This document shows, piece after piece, positions 44,579 through 53,176 of a DNA stretch of 57,176 nt. Origin of the DNA: an uncultured Actinomycetes bacterium (GTDB taxonomy: Bacteria > Actinomycetota > Thermoleophilia > RBG-16-64-13); assembly GCA_903873715.1 (NCBI GenBank), contig CAIQPS010000014.1, positions 1-57,176 of the forward strand, written 5' to 3'. Both the position numbers and the translations under genes were made by a program. Under the pieces are notes generated by a model that did not search any database, was not told where the DNA came from, and worked only from the letters and a program-made list of their open reading frames with translations. Within the stretch, counting starts at the first letter, position 1; each line of letters starts with the position of its first letter.

Positions 44579-44584
44579 ATTCTA
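44579..44584 (-). promoter_or_regulatory. candidate -10 for the DUF4388 gene
   Basis: TGGTAGAAT on the minus strand, ten bases before the ATG at 44569, implying a very short leader. No -35 seen. Confidence 0.35.
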
Positions 44585-44771
44585 CCAGTAGTGAGAACGG
44601 CGCCCGGGCGCAGACAGGACTCTCAGTCTTCACAGCGCGCGGCCCGCTATCTCACCTATCGGCACCACGTTCGAAAAGCAGCAGGAGCGGTGCGAGCGGC
44701 GGTGTAACTCGTCGGCGAGCCCATTCGTTACTGATTTCACAAACCCCATTGGCCGGTCGGGCGAAATCAGC
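44585..44771. other. intergenic stretch without recognised gene
   Basis: First part of the 326-bp gap between the DUF4388 gene and the acetate-transport genes. I see no ORF with a ribosome site, RNA gene or repeat here; the regulatory sites start at 44772. Confidence 0.5.
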
Positions 44772-44787
44772 CGTGATTTTTTTCACG
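44772..44787. promoter_or_regulatory. CRP-like palindrome upstream of the acetate permease genes
   Basis: CGTGA-N6-TCACG with a TTTTTT centre, matching the 5-6-5 layout and GTGA/TCAC core of CRP sites. Centred about 51 bases before the predicted start. The Crp/Fnr protein encoded at 54.9 kb has an FNR-type recognition helix (ETLSR) and would not be expected to bind this GTGA core. Confidence 0.5.
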
Positions 44788-44794
44788 ACCTCTA

Positions 44795-44824
44795 TTGACA
44801 TCGTGGTAAGTGAGCACCCACAAT
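44795..44824 (+). promoter_or_regulatory. promoter of the DUF485-actP operon
   Basis: TTGACA (44795-44800), 18-bp spacer, CACAAT (44819-44824). Leader of about 65 nt to the ATG at 44896. Confidence 0.5.
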
Positions 44825-44895
44825 GTTTCGGGGCGTTTTGCATCGGAACGCAAAAAATGGTGGCCGTGGGGACCACCGCGATGTAAGGGGGTCGA

Positions 44896-45189
44896 ATGCT
44901 GCACGAGCCTGCGCCAGAGATCCATGGAGTCGACGAAGCAGCCAGTTTCAAACGACGTCTGGGGTTGCAGATGCTGGCAGGGTATGGCCTGCTGTACGTC
45001 ATCTTCATCGCCATCAACGTCATCAGGCCCAAGACCATGGGCGTCATCGTCGTCGGCGGGCTGAACCTCGCCATCATCTACGGCTTTGCCCTGATAGTCA
45101 TAGCCTTCATCCTCGCCATCGTCTACAACTGGATGTGCACGAAGCACGAACGGTCGTTCGAGAACGAGGGGACGGTGCGACATGGGTGA
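44896..45189 (+). CDS. DUF485 (YjcH-like) small membrane protein
   Basis: 97 residues with two membrane helices (~27-47 and ~57-80), the standard DUF485 layout. YjcH-type proteins are encoded immediately before ActP acetate permeases and are thought to be accessory subunits. AAGGGGG ribosome site; overlaps the permease gene by 8 bp. Confidence 0.9.
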   Translation: MLHEPAPEIHGVDEAASFKRRLGLQMLAGYGLLYVIFIAINVIRPKTMGVIVVGGLNLAIIYGFALIVIAFILAIVYNWMCTKHERSFENEGTVRHG

Positions 45190-47161
45190 CAGATCCGTCC
45201 TCGCCATCGTCATTTTCCTGGTGATCGTCGGGCTGGTCCTTTTCGTATCGTTCTGGACAGCAAGACGCGCCCGATCGGCCAGCGGCTACTATGCGGCAGG
45301 CGGCCGTATCCACTGGGGCGTCAACGGCATAGCCTTCGCCGGCGACTACCTCTCAGCTGCATCGTTCCTCGGCATCTGCGGCATGATCGCGACCGCAGGC
45401 TACGACGGCTTCCTCTACTCCATCGGCTATCTGGCCGGCTGGGTGGTTGCCCTCTTCGTGGTCGCCGAGCCAATGCGTCGGCTCGGGAAGTACACTTTTA
45501 CCGACGCCATAGACTCGAAATTCACCAAGCGCGGCCTGAAGCTCGTAGCCGCCCTTGCCACCCTGATCGTCTCGATCTTCTATCTGATACCTCAGATGGT
45601 CGGCGCCGGCGTGCTCATCCAGCCACTGCTGGGCCTGCCCTACTGGGTGGGTGTGGTCCTGGTCGGGGCGATCGTGATCACGATCGTGGCCACTGCGGGC
45701 ATGACCTCCACCACGTACGTGCAGTTCATCAAAGGTTCGCTGCTCATCGTCTTCGCGCTTGTGATCGTAGTGGCCCTGCTGGTGCGAGGCCTCTCAACCA
45801 CGCCCGACCAGGGGGGCAGGGTCGATTTCTACCAGTACAAGACCATCGCGGCCACTCAGGCCGGAGGCACGATCACGCCCTCCGATGCGGCCTACATGAA
45901 CGTCGGACAGCATGACGTCACGGCCAAGGGCAAGACGACGACGTTCGTCAAACTCCAGAACGGCGGGACCGCCACGTGGTGGAAAGCGACCGTCACCGAC
46001 GCCGGGGTCGCCCTGCATGAGACCCAGGAAGTGGTGGTCGCCAAGGATGGCACCAAGTACGTCAACGGTGCCGTTGCTTCTTCCACGAACAAGTTGCGGG
46101 AGGTCGGCACCATAGCCAAGATCGAAGGCCAGGAGACCGCCAAGACCGGCAGCCTCAACCCGTTCTCCTTCTTGGCCAAGATCGGCTCCAAGAACAGCGT
46201 GATCGACCTTTGGAAGAACGCCAAGTGGACCCAGGACGGTGAAACGATCACTGTGTACTACGAGGTGCCCACCACGGGCGACACCATCACCAAGCCTGGT
46301 CTCAACTTCAAACTCCAGGGCTCCTGGCTCGACAGAGTCGACTTCATCTCTCTGATGATCGCACTCTTCCTGGGCACCGCCGCCCTGCCGCATATCCTGA
46401 TCCGCTACTACACTGTGCCCAGCCAGCGCGCGGCACGGAAGTCCACCGTGGTGGCCATAGCCGCCATCGGCTTCTTCTACATACTGACGCTGTTCCTGGG
46501 TCTCGGCGCCATGACGAACGGGACGATCAACGTGCTCGACAACAACATGTCGGCCCCGTTGCTGGCTCAGTCGTTCGGCACCTTCCTCTTCGCCATGATC
46601 TCCGCCATCGCTTTTGCGACCGTGCTCGGCACGGTGAGCGGCCTGATCATCGCCGCCTCGGGCGCGGTGGCCCACGATCTGCTCGACCGGTTCGCCGGTC
46701 TGATCAAGACCGAGCGCACGAAGGTCGTGGCCGGCCGCATCGCAGCGTTCGTGGTCGGCGCCGTCGCCATCCTTCTCGGACTGGCCTTCCAGAGTGTGAA
46801 CGTGTCGTTCCTCGTCGGTCTGGCCTTCGCCGTAGCGGCCTCGGCCAACCTACCGTGCATCATCATGATGCTCTTCTGGAAGCGCACGACGTCCAAGGGG
46901 ATGATTGCCTCGGTCATCGTCGGTACCGTGTCCTCTGTCGGGATCATCCTCTTCACCCCCACCCTGTGGGAGATCTACGGGCTCGATCCCTCTACGGCCC
47001 CGATCCAGATGAAGAACCCGGGCATAATCTCCATCCCGCTGAGCTTCATCGCCATCTACCTCGTCTCGAAACTCACCAAGCGTGACCAGATGGCCGAGAG
47101 ATACGCGACTCCCAAGACACCGGCCGCGGTGGAAGCGGTGGCGGCGACTGTTAAGGACTAG
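45182..47161 (+). CDS. actP: ActP-like sodium:solute symporter (acetate/monocarboxylate) with soluble insertion
   Basis: 659 residues, longer than ActP (~550). SSS-family segments: ASGYYAAGGRIHWGVNGIAFAGDYLSAASFLG in parts, FTDAIDSKF, TAALPHILIRYYT and AFATVLGTVSGLIIAASGAVAHDL. Between membrane helices, about residues 210-380, lies a hydrophilic ~165-residue insertion with beta-rich, Lys/Thr-rich sequence that ActP of E. coli lacks (a shorter insertion is known in some acetate symporters of this subfamily). Substrate inferred from family, DUF485 partner and neighbours. Confidence 0.88.
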   Translation: MGDRSVLAIVIFLVIVGLVLFVSFWTARRARSASGYYAAGGRIHWGVNGIAFAGDYLSAASFLGICGMIATAGYDGFLYSIGYLAGWVVALFVVAEPMRRLGKYTFTDAIDSKFTKRGLKLVAALATLIVSIFYLIPQMVGAGVLIQPLLGLPYWVGVVLVGAIVITIVATAGMTSTTYVQFIKGSLLIVFALVIVVALLVRGLSTTPDQGGRVDFYQYKTIAATQAGGTITPSDAAYMNVGQHDVTAKGKTTTFVKLQNGGTATWWKATVTDAGVALHETQEVVVAKDGTKYVNGAVASSTNKLREVGTIAKIEGQETAKTGSLNPFSFLAKIGSKNSVIDLWKNAKWTQDGETITVYYEVPTTGDTITKPGLNFKLQGSWLDRVDFISLMIALFLGTAALPHILIRYYTVPSQRAARKSTVVAIAAIGFFYILTLFLGLGAMTNGTINVLDNNMSAPLLAQSFGTFLFAMISAIAFATVLGTVSGLIIAASGAVAHDLLDRFAGLIKTERTKVVAGRIAAFVVGAVAILLGLAFQSVNVSFLVGLAFAVAASANLPCIIMMLFWKRTTSKGMIASVIVGTVSSVGIILFTPTLWEIYGLDPSTAPIQMKNPGIISIPLSFIAIYLVSKLTKRDQMAERYATPKTPAAVEAVAATVKD

Positions 47162-47188
47162 CCCTGTACTCCGCTGGCACAGAAAAAG

Positions 47189-47224
47189 ACGCCGCCGGAC
47201 GCATCTGCGTCCGGCGGCGTTCTT
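47189..47224. terminator. bidirectional intrinsic terminator
   Basis: A perfect 14-bp stem (47189-47202 with 47207-47220) and ATCT loop. It is followed by TCTT on the plus strand and, read from the minus strand, by CTTTTTC. It separates convergent actP and the satP fusion gene. Confidence 0.9.
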
Positions 47225-47265
47225 GGTTCGCCTCGCGGTCCCCCCGGCCGCGCGCGGATGTCTCT

Positions 47266-48318
47266 CTAGAACGTGTCCTTGCTGAACGGGTAACCGGTGT
47301 ACCCAGCGGTCGCGTGGTAGACAGCGCGATCGAAGAACACGCCGAGTTCGCGGTTGAGGTCAACCGCACGCTGCAGATCCATCGCGGATTCCCACACACC
47401 GTGGGTCCGTGCGGTCACCCAGACCTCACGCTTGAACAGGAGGATGGCGCCGATGAGTTCCGGGAGCGGCAGGCCCTGCGCGGCCCTGGTCGCACCCAAC
47501 TTGTGGAAGAAGAGCGCTGTGTCGCCTTCCGCCCGGCGGCCGCTGAAGTGCTCATCCACCTGGGAGAGCGCGAATTCGCTGGCCGATACGAGTTCAGCGT
47601 CGCTGACCACGCCGTAGGACGGCGTCTGCGCGCTCTCGCGGAGAGCCGTCAGCCACATCCGGGCGATCTCCTCGCCGTGGCTCTGAACGAAGCCCTTGGG
47701 CAGCTGGCTGACGGGACCGAGCGGCAGGATGACGCGCCGGTAGGTCTCGTTCAGGATCTGAGCCATGGCGGCATAGATGGCGGAGAGACCGGTGAGGATA
47801 CCCTCCCAGCCGGCTATCTTGCCGACGACCGCGCCGCCGCCGAAGTCACGGGCGGCGAGCAGGAAGAACAGGATGGTGAGCAGCCCGAAGACCACCTGCA
47901 GAGCCCGGTTCAACTTGAGCGTACCGATGAACATGTAGCCGGTGAAGAGTCCCCAGAAGAGGAAGAAACAAGCAAGAGCGGTCTCGTTCGCGCCGGCGGC
48001 AGCACCGGCTCCCTTGAACATGGTCGGGAACAGCCAGATGCCGGCCAGGGTGAGCCAGAAGAGGCCGTACGACGTGAAAGCCAGGGTGCCGAAGGTGTTG
48101 TTCTTCTTCCACTCCATGACACCGGCGATGATCTGGGCGACACCGCCGTAGAAGATGCCCATGGCCAGGATCATGGCGCTCAGCCCGAAGAGCCCGGCGT
48201 TGTGCAGATTGAGAAGGACCGTAGTAAGACCAAAACCCATCAACCCGAGCGGGGCCGGATTGGCATTGGTGTCGAGCAGTTTTGTGACTGTCTCGTTGGA
48301 GGTGATTGAGTTTGCCAT
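47266..48318 (-). CDS. SatP (GPR1/FUN34/YaaH) acetate channel fused to an RsbRD-like domain
   Basis: 350 residues. Residues ~20-200 are a six-helix acetate/succinate transporter with the signature [11 protein letters not shown] and NETYRR at its end. Residues ~205-350 are soluble and match the pattern of the RsbRD N-terminal/globin-like sensor domain: [51 protein letters not shown]. Such domains usually occur in stressosome or kinase proteins, so this is probably a transporter with a built-in signalling domain. AAAGGAG lies 14 bases before ATG 48318. Confidence 0.85.
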   Translation of the reverse strand: MANSITSNETVTKLLDTNANPAPLGLMGFGLTTVLLNLHNAGLFGLSAMILAMGIFYGGVAQIIAGVMEWKKNNTFGTLAFTSYGLFWLTLAGIWLFPTMFKGAGAAAGANETALACFFLFWGLFTGYMFIGTLKLNRALQVVFGLLTILFFLLAARDFGGGAVVGKIAGWEGILTGLSAIYAAMAQILNETYRRVILPLGPVSQLPKGFVQSHGEEIARMWLTALRESAQTPSYGVVSDAELVSASEFALSQVDEHFSGRRAEGDTALFFHKLGATRAAQGLPLPELIGAILLFKREVWVTARTHGVWESAMDLQRAVDLNRELGVFFDRAVYHATAGYTGYPFSKDTF

Positions 48319-48473
48319 CTTCGTTGACTACTCTCCTTTGCTTACAGGATGCGCCGCTTTTGGCCCAGCCGCTGCCCCGACCCCCCAAAATCGGTGCCTG
48401 AAGCCGAACAGCCGGAAACTATATCCACGTAGCCCGTCCTTGTCCACCCACGTCTTGAAAGGATGTGGTACTC

Positions 48474-49271
48474 ATGACCGACACAGTGCGCATCGACCTG
48501 CACTGCCACTCCTCCGCCAGTGACGGCGATCACTCCCCTGCCCACGTGGCCAAGCGCCTCTCCGAGGATGGCGTGACCTGGGCGGCTCTCACCGATCACA
48601 ACACGGTGGAGGGCCAATCCGCGTTCCGTGCGGCCCTCGATCGCTACGCCATAAGCTGCGTCCCCGGCGTCGAGATAGACGCCCGGCTCTCGTCTGGGCC
48701 GGTCCTCCATATCCTCGGCTACGGCATCGCCCTCGACGACCAGGCTTTGCTCGACGTGCTGAAGACGGTCCGCCAGCCTTGGCGCACCTCGTTTCGCCTC
48801 CTCGGCGCAAGGCTCCGCGGCGCCACCAGCCGTGGCCCGGAGCGACCGGCGATAGCGACGCTCCCCGACGGCACCGACGCGGCCACGAACCGCCCGCTGT
48901 CCACCGCGATGGCCATCCGACTCATTCACGACGCCGGCGGGTTCGCCTTCCTGGCCCATCCCATCGAAAGCCTGAGGGACTTCGAGCGCATCGAAAGCGC
49001 CCTTGATATCCTGCAGCCAGAGGGACTCGACGGGATCGAGGTCTTCCACAAATCGTATCCGGAGCATGCCCGAGAGGGTCTTCTGGCCCTGGCGAAACGA
49101 CGCGGTCTGGTGGCCACGGGAGGTAGCGACTTCCACGGGCTGGACCATTCGGACGGAGCCAGCGTCGGAGTGGACATGCCGGTCGAACAGTGGATCGAGA
49201 TCACTCGACTTGTCGCCAAGCGAACCGACCCCGTACCGCTCTCGGCATTGAACGGCAAGACCGCCGACTGA
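48474..49271 (+). CDS. PHP-domain phosphoesterase (RNase AM/YciV-like)
   Basis: 265 residues with all PHP metal motifs: DLHCHSSASDG, LTDHNTVEG, PGVEI, AHPIE and GSDFHG. Relatives hydrolyse 3',5'-nucleotide bisphosphates or RNA 5' ends. ATG 48474 is 11 bases after AAAGGA; the in-frame GTG at 48465 is too close to the site. The sensor gene follows after ten bases. Confidence 0.87.
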   Translation: MTDTVRIDLHCHSSASDGDHSPAHVAKRLSEDGVTWAALTDHNTVEGQSAFRAALDRYAISCVPGVEIDARLSSGPVLHILGYGIALDDQALLDVLKTVRQPWRTSFRLLGARLRGATSRGPERPAIATLPDGTDAATNRPLSTAMAIRLIHDAGGFAFLAHPIESLRDFERIESALDILQPEGLDGIEVFHKSYPEHAREGLLALAKRRGLVATGGSDFHGLDHSDGASVGVDMPVEQWIEITRLVAKRTDPVPLSALNGKTAD

Positions 49272-49281
49272 GGAGGCCGAT

Positions 49282-52209
49282 ATGAACGAGCGCTCCGACA
49301 ATGGACGCATGCGCGGATTCCTGTTGAGGGTGGTGCTGCCTGCAGTCGCCGCGGTGCTCCTCTTCGTCCTCGCGACCTTCTTGCTGCTGATACCCGCCGT
49401 GGAGAACCAGATGCTCGAGGGCAAGAAGCAGACCACCCAGGAGCTGACTCGTTCGGCCATCAGCATCATCAACGAGTACTACCAGCAACAGGAATCTGGC
49501 GCGCTGACGCAGCAGGAAGCTCAGACCCAGGCGGTGGACCGCATCAAGCAGATGCGCTGGGGCGACCAGAACACCGACTATTTCTGGATCACGAATACGC
49601 ATCCCACCATGATCATGCACCCGTACCTCCCAGAACTCGACGGTACGGACCTCACAACGTACGAGGACAAGGCCGGTAACCATCTCTTTGTGCAGATGGT
49701 GGACGCGGTCGAAAAGAACGGCTCCGGCTTTGTCGAGTACTACTGGCAGTACTTCGCCGACCCCAACCGCATCGTCCAGAAGCTCTCGTATGTGGAGGAG
49801 TTCAAGCCCTGGCAATGGGTCGTCGGCACCGGCATCTACCTCGACGATGTGGACGCTGCCATTGCCTCCGTGCGGACCAACCTCATCTACACCTCGGTGG
49901 CCATCTTTGTAGCCGTCGTGTTGCTCCTCGTCTTCAGCGGGCTCTCCAGCCTGAGGATCGAAAGAGGCAGAGCGACCGCCGAGCGGAAGCTCAAAGAGTC
50001 CCACGAGAAATACCGCTTTCTCGTGGAGGCCTCAACCGAGGGCCTGCTCATGGCGATCGGCGGCCGCGCCACGTATGCCAACAAACCGTTGGCCGACCTG
50101 CTCGGCTACTCACCAGAGGAGTTCGAGAATCTGGAGTTGAGCCGGCTGCTCGCCGAGGAGGAGACCGACAAGATCGCCCGCGAGAAACTCGTGGGCGGCG
50201 TCGCGGAAGGGATGCCCACCGACTTCGAGGCGGCTCTGACGACCAAATACGGGAACACGGTCGACGCGATAGTCACCGCCACGCCCATCTGGCTCGCCGG
50301 AAAGCAGGGGTCCATCCTTCTGATCAAGAGCGTCGCCAGCCAGAGGGTCATGCAATCCATCATGGAGAGCACGCGACGCCAGTTCAAGACCATGTCCGAC
50401 GCTCTCACCCTTGGCGTGTTCCGGAGTGCGTGGGGCCGCAAGGCGTCTCTCCTCGAGGCCAACCCTGCCATGCGTACGATCCTCGGTCTCCCGCTGACCA
50501 CGGATATGACCGGAAGCGACTGGCTGGACCGGATCGTGGACCCGGAGCAGCGAACCGCCCTGGTGGCTACCCTCAGCCGGGAGAAGGCGGTGCAGAACTA
50601 CCATCTCGGCCTGCGGCGTGACGACGGCGCCCGCGTGGAGGTGTCCTTGTATGCCGTGCTGGTCGACGGGGAAAGCGGCCAGCCGGCGTATATCGACGGT
50701 ATCTTCGAGGACATCTCTCGACAGAAGAAGGCCGAGGAAGAGCGCGAAGCCCTCATCGCCCGGCTTCAGACCTCCCTGTTCTTCCTTCGCGAGCCCATCA
50801 CCCGGGCGATCGCCCCGTCGGTCACCGTCGACCTGACCGAGACGGTGGCCCGGACCGCCACTCAGATGAAGAAGAACCGCACGACTGCAGCCTTCGTGAC
50901 CGGGCCTGACGGTTCCCTGATGGGGATCGTCACGGACCACGACTTCCGCGAGAGGGTCATCAGCGAAGGCCTCGACCCAGAGACTCCTGTCCGCTCCATC
51001 ATGAGCGCACCGGTGGCTTCAGTGGCGCCAAGCGCTCCTATCTACGAGGCCCTCCTCCGGATGCAGGAACGGGATGTGAACCACTTGGCGGTCCTCGATC
51101 AGGCCGGGAGGCTCGTGGGCGCGCTCGACCTTCCCAACCTGGCGCAGTATCAGCAATCGTCGTCGGTGATCATCACCGACTCCATCCGGCGGGCGCGGTC
51201 CACCGAAGACATAATCGAAGCCCACGACCGCCTTCCCGCCCTGGTGAAGGCAGTGGTCGACTCCGGCGCCGACACGCGCTACGTGAACCGCATCATCTCG
51301 GGTGTGTCGGACGGCGTCATCCAGAGGCTCGTGGACTTGGGCATCAAGAAGATCGGTCCGGCCCCCTGCCGCTTCGCCTTCCTGGCCCTCGGGAGCGAGG
51401 GGCGTCAAGAGCAGACTCTCCTCACGGACCAGGACAATGCCCTGCTCTATGACGACCCCGAGCCGGACAAGGCCAAGGAGGCGTCTGAGTACTTCCTCGC
51501 GCTGGGCACCTTTGTCTGCGACCGCCTGGACCAAGTGGGCTACCGGTTCTGCGAGGGCGGCATCATGGCCAAGAATCCTCGCTGGAACCTGCCGCGCGGC
51601 ATGTGGAGGCAGCAGTTCTCGCACTGGATACACAACGCCGACCCACAGGAACTGCTCGAACTCAACATGCTGTTCGATTTCCGGTGCGTCAGCGGGGAAC
51701 AACAGTTCTCCCGCGACCTCCGATCCTGGGTCTTCGACCAAATGGAGCAGTACCCGCTGTTCTTCCTCCACTTCGCCCAGAACGCCCTCCTCTACAAGCC
51801 GCCCATAAGTTGGACGGGCAACCTTCAGACCAACTCGACCGAAGACGGCGTGAAAGCGCTGAGTCTCAAGGAAGCGCTGATGCCCATCGTCAACTTCTCC
51901 CGTCTCTACGCCCTGCGCCATCGCATAGACTCGACCAACACTCTCGACCGGCTGTCCGAACTCTATGCGAAAGGCGTGCTCAGCCATGACGCCTTCGAGA
52001 ACATGGTCCCGGATTACGAGACGTTGATGCGGATCCGGCTCCACCGGCAGGCCGTCGCTATGGAGAACGGCCAGAAACCGAACAACCTCATCAGTCCGGA
52101 GGAACTGAGTTCCAGCGAGGAGGCTCGCCTCAAACGCCTGTTCGCGCTCTCGTCGGATCTTCGTAAGAAGATCAGCTACGACTTCATGGGGGGTATCACA
52201 TCGTTCTAG
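49282..52209 (+). CDS. membrane receptor: sCache-PAS-PAS-CBS pair-DUF294 nucleotidyltransferase
   Basis: 975 residues. TM1 ~12-34; extracytoplasmic single Cache domain ~35-195 (DYFWITNTHPTMIMHP, GFVEYYW, WQWVVGTGIYLDDVD); TM2 ~199-221; PAS ~242-355; PAS ~367-485; CBS pair ~515-635 (MGIVTDHDFRERVI); DUF294 nucleotidyltransferase with GSEGRQEQTLLTDQDNALL near 704-722; DUF294_C to the end. CBS-DUF294 proteins are normally soluble and often sit beside ActP-type symporters; here the module is placed behind a Cache receptor. The catalytic residues (GSEGR, D-Q-D) are intact, suggesting nucleotidyl transfer controlled by a ligand outside the cell. Confidence 0.88.
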   Translation: MNERSDNGRMRGFLLRVVLPAVAAVLLFVLATFLLLIPAVENQMLEGKKQTTQELTRSAISIINEYYQQQESGALTQQEAQTQAVDRIKQMRWGDQNTDYFWITNTHPTMIMHPYLPELDGTDLTTYEDKAGNHLFVQMVDAVEKNGSGFVEYYWQYFADPNRIVQKLSYVEEFKPWQWVVGTGIYLDDVDAAIASVRTNLIYTSVAIFVAVVLLLVFSGLSSLRIERGRATAERKLKESHEKYRFLVEASTEGLLMAIGGRATYANKPLADLLGYSPEEFENLELSRLLAEEETDKIAREKLVGGVAEGMPTDFEAALTTKYGNTVDAIVTATPIWLAGKQGSILLIKSVASQRVMQSIMESTRRQFKTMSDALTLGVFRSAWGRKASLLEANPAMRTILGLPLTTDMTGSDWLDRIVDPEQRTALVATLSREKAVQNYHLGLRRDDGARVEVSLYAVLVDGESGQPAYIDGIFEDISRQKKAEEEREALIARLQTSLFFLREPITRAIAPSVTVDLTETVARTATQMKKNRTTAAFVTGPDGSLMGIVTDHDFRERVISEGLDPETPVRSIMSAPVASVAPSAPIYEALLRMQERDVNHLAVLDQAGRLVGALDLPNLAQYQQSSSVIITDSIRRARSTEDIIEAHDRLPALVKAVVDSGADTRYVNRIISGVSDGVIQRLVDLGIKKIGPAPCRFAFLALGSEGRQEQTLLTDQDNALLYDDPEPDKAKEASEYFLALGTFVCDRLDQVGYRFCEGGIMAKNPRWNLPRGMWRQQFSHWIHNADPQELLELNMLFDFRCVSGEQQFSRDLRSWVFDQMEQYPLFFLHFAQNALLYKPPISWTGNLQTNSTEDGVKALSLKEALMPIVNFSRLYALRHRIDSTNTLDRLSELYAKGVLSHDAFENMVPDYETLMRIRLHRQAVAMENGQKPNNLISPEELSSSEEARLKRLFALSSDLRKKISYDFMGGITSF

Positions 52210-52244
52210 ATGCGCTGCAGCGTGTCTGAGCCCCGCCACTTGGA

Positions 52245-52277
52245 GGCCGCCTGCGCATGACGCAGGCGGCCTTTTTT
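52245..52277 (+). terminator. intrinsic terminator after the receptor gene
   Basis: GGCCGCCTGCG (52245-52255), loop CATGA, CGCAGGCGGCC (52261-52271), then six T. Confidence 0.9.
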
Positions 52278-52318
52278 CGCGATCCCGTCCAGGAGGCTCA
52301 AGCCGTACTGGGAACGAC

Positions 52319-53176
52319 CTACCCCCTGGGCGCCGCGGCTCGTCTGCGGGCCCGCCACACGATGCCGTCCCGCGGGGCGAACAGGAAGGCCAGCACGAAT
52401 ATGACCGTGGCGATGAGCACGATGGCCCCACCGGTGGAGATGTCCAGGTAGTAGCTGGCGTACAGCCCGAATACCGACGACACCACACCGATGACGGCGG
52501 ACACCAGCATCATCACCGGTAGCCGGCGCGTGAGCAGATAGGCTGCGGCCGGTGGCGTCACCAGCATCGCAGCGACCAGCGCCACCCCCACGGTACGCAA
52601 CGCCACCACGATGGTGGCCGCCAGCATGAGGAACAGGCCGGTCCTGAGCCAGTGGATGTTCAGCCCCAGGGTCCGCCCCAGTATCGGGTCGAACGACACC
52701 ACCAGCAGCCGCTTGTACAGGAGCAGCACCAGGCCCAGCACGACCACCGCGAGCCCGGCGGTGATCCACAGGTCGGCTGAGGTGACTCCCAGGACGTTCC
52801 CGAACAGCACGTGAGTGAGGTCCACCGCGTACGATCCCATCGTGCTGATGAGCACCACCCCCAAAGCCAGCGCCGCCGCGAAGAAGATGCCGATGGCGGT
52901 GTCTTCCTTGATGGTCCCGGCCCGCGACACGAAGCTGATGCCGATGGCCACTAGGACGCCGGCCACCAGAGCGCCGGCCAACAGGTTCGCCCCTATGAGG
53001 TAGGCGACGGCCACACCCGGCAGGATGGCGTGCGCGAGCGCGTCGCCCAGGAAGGCCATGGAACGAAGGACGATGTAGCAGCCGATGATGGCGCACACGA
53101 TGCCCACGATTATCGACGCGATCAAAGCCCTCTGCATGAAGGCGAACGAAAAGGGCTCCGTCAACCAGGCGATCAT
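52319..53176 (-). CDS. metal ABC transporter permease (ABC-3 family, ZnuB/MntB-like)
   Basis: 285 residues with about eight hydrophobic segments and the ABC-3 signature LGDALAHAILPGVAVAYL, GVALVAAMLVTPPAAAYLL. Imports Zn2+ or Mn2+ with the two upstream genes. Start overlaps the ATPase stop by 4 bp. The Arg-rich tail (WRARRRAAAPRG) is cytoplasmic. Confidence 0.93.
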   Translation of the reverse strand: MIAWLTEPFSFAFMQRALIASIIVGIVCAIIGCYIVLRSMAFLGDALAHAILPGVAVAYLIGANLLAGALVAGVLVAIGISFVSRAGTIKEDTAIGIFFAAALALGVVLISTMGSYAVDLTHVLFGNVLGVTSADLWITAGLAVVVLGLVLLLYKRLLVVSFDPILGRTLGLNIHWLRTGLFLMLAATIVVALRTVGVALVAAMLVTPPAAAYLLTRRLPVMMLVSAVIGVVSSVFGLYASYYLDISTGGAIVLIATVIFVLAFLFAPRDGIVWRARRRAAAPRG

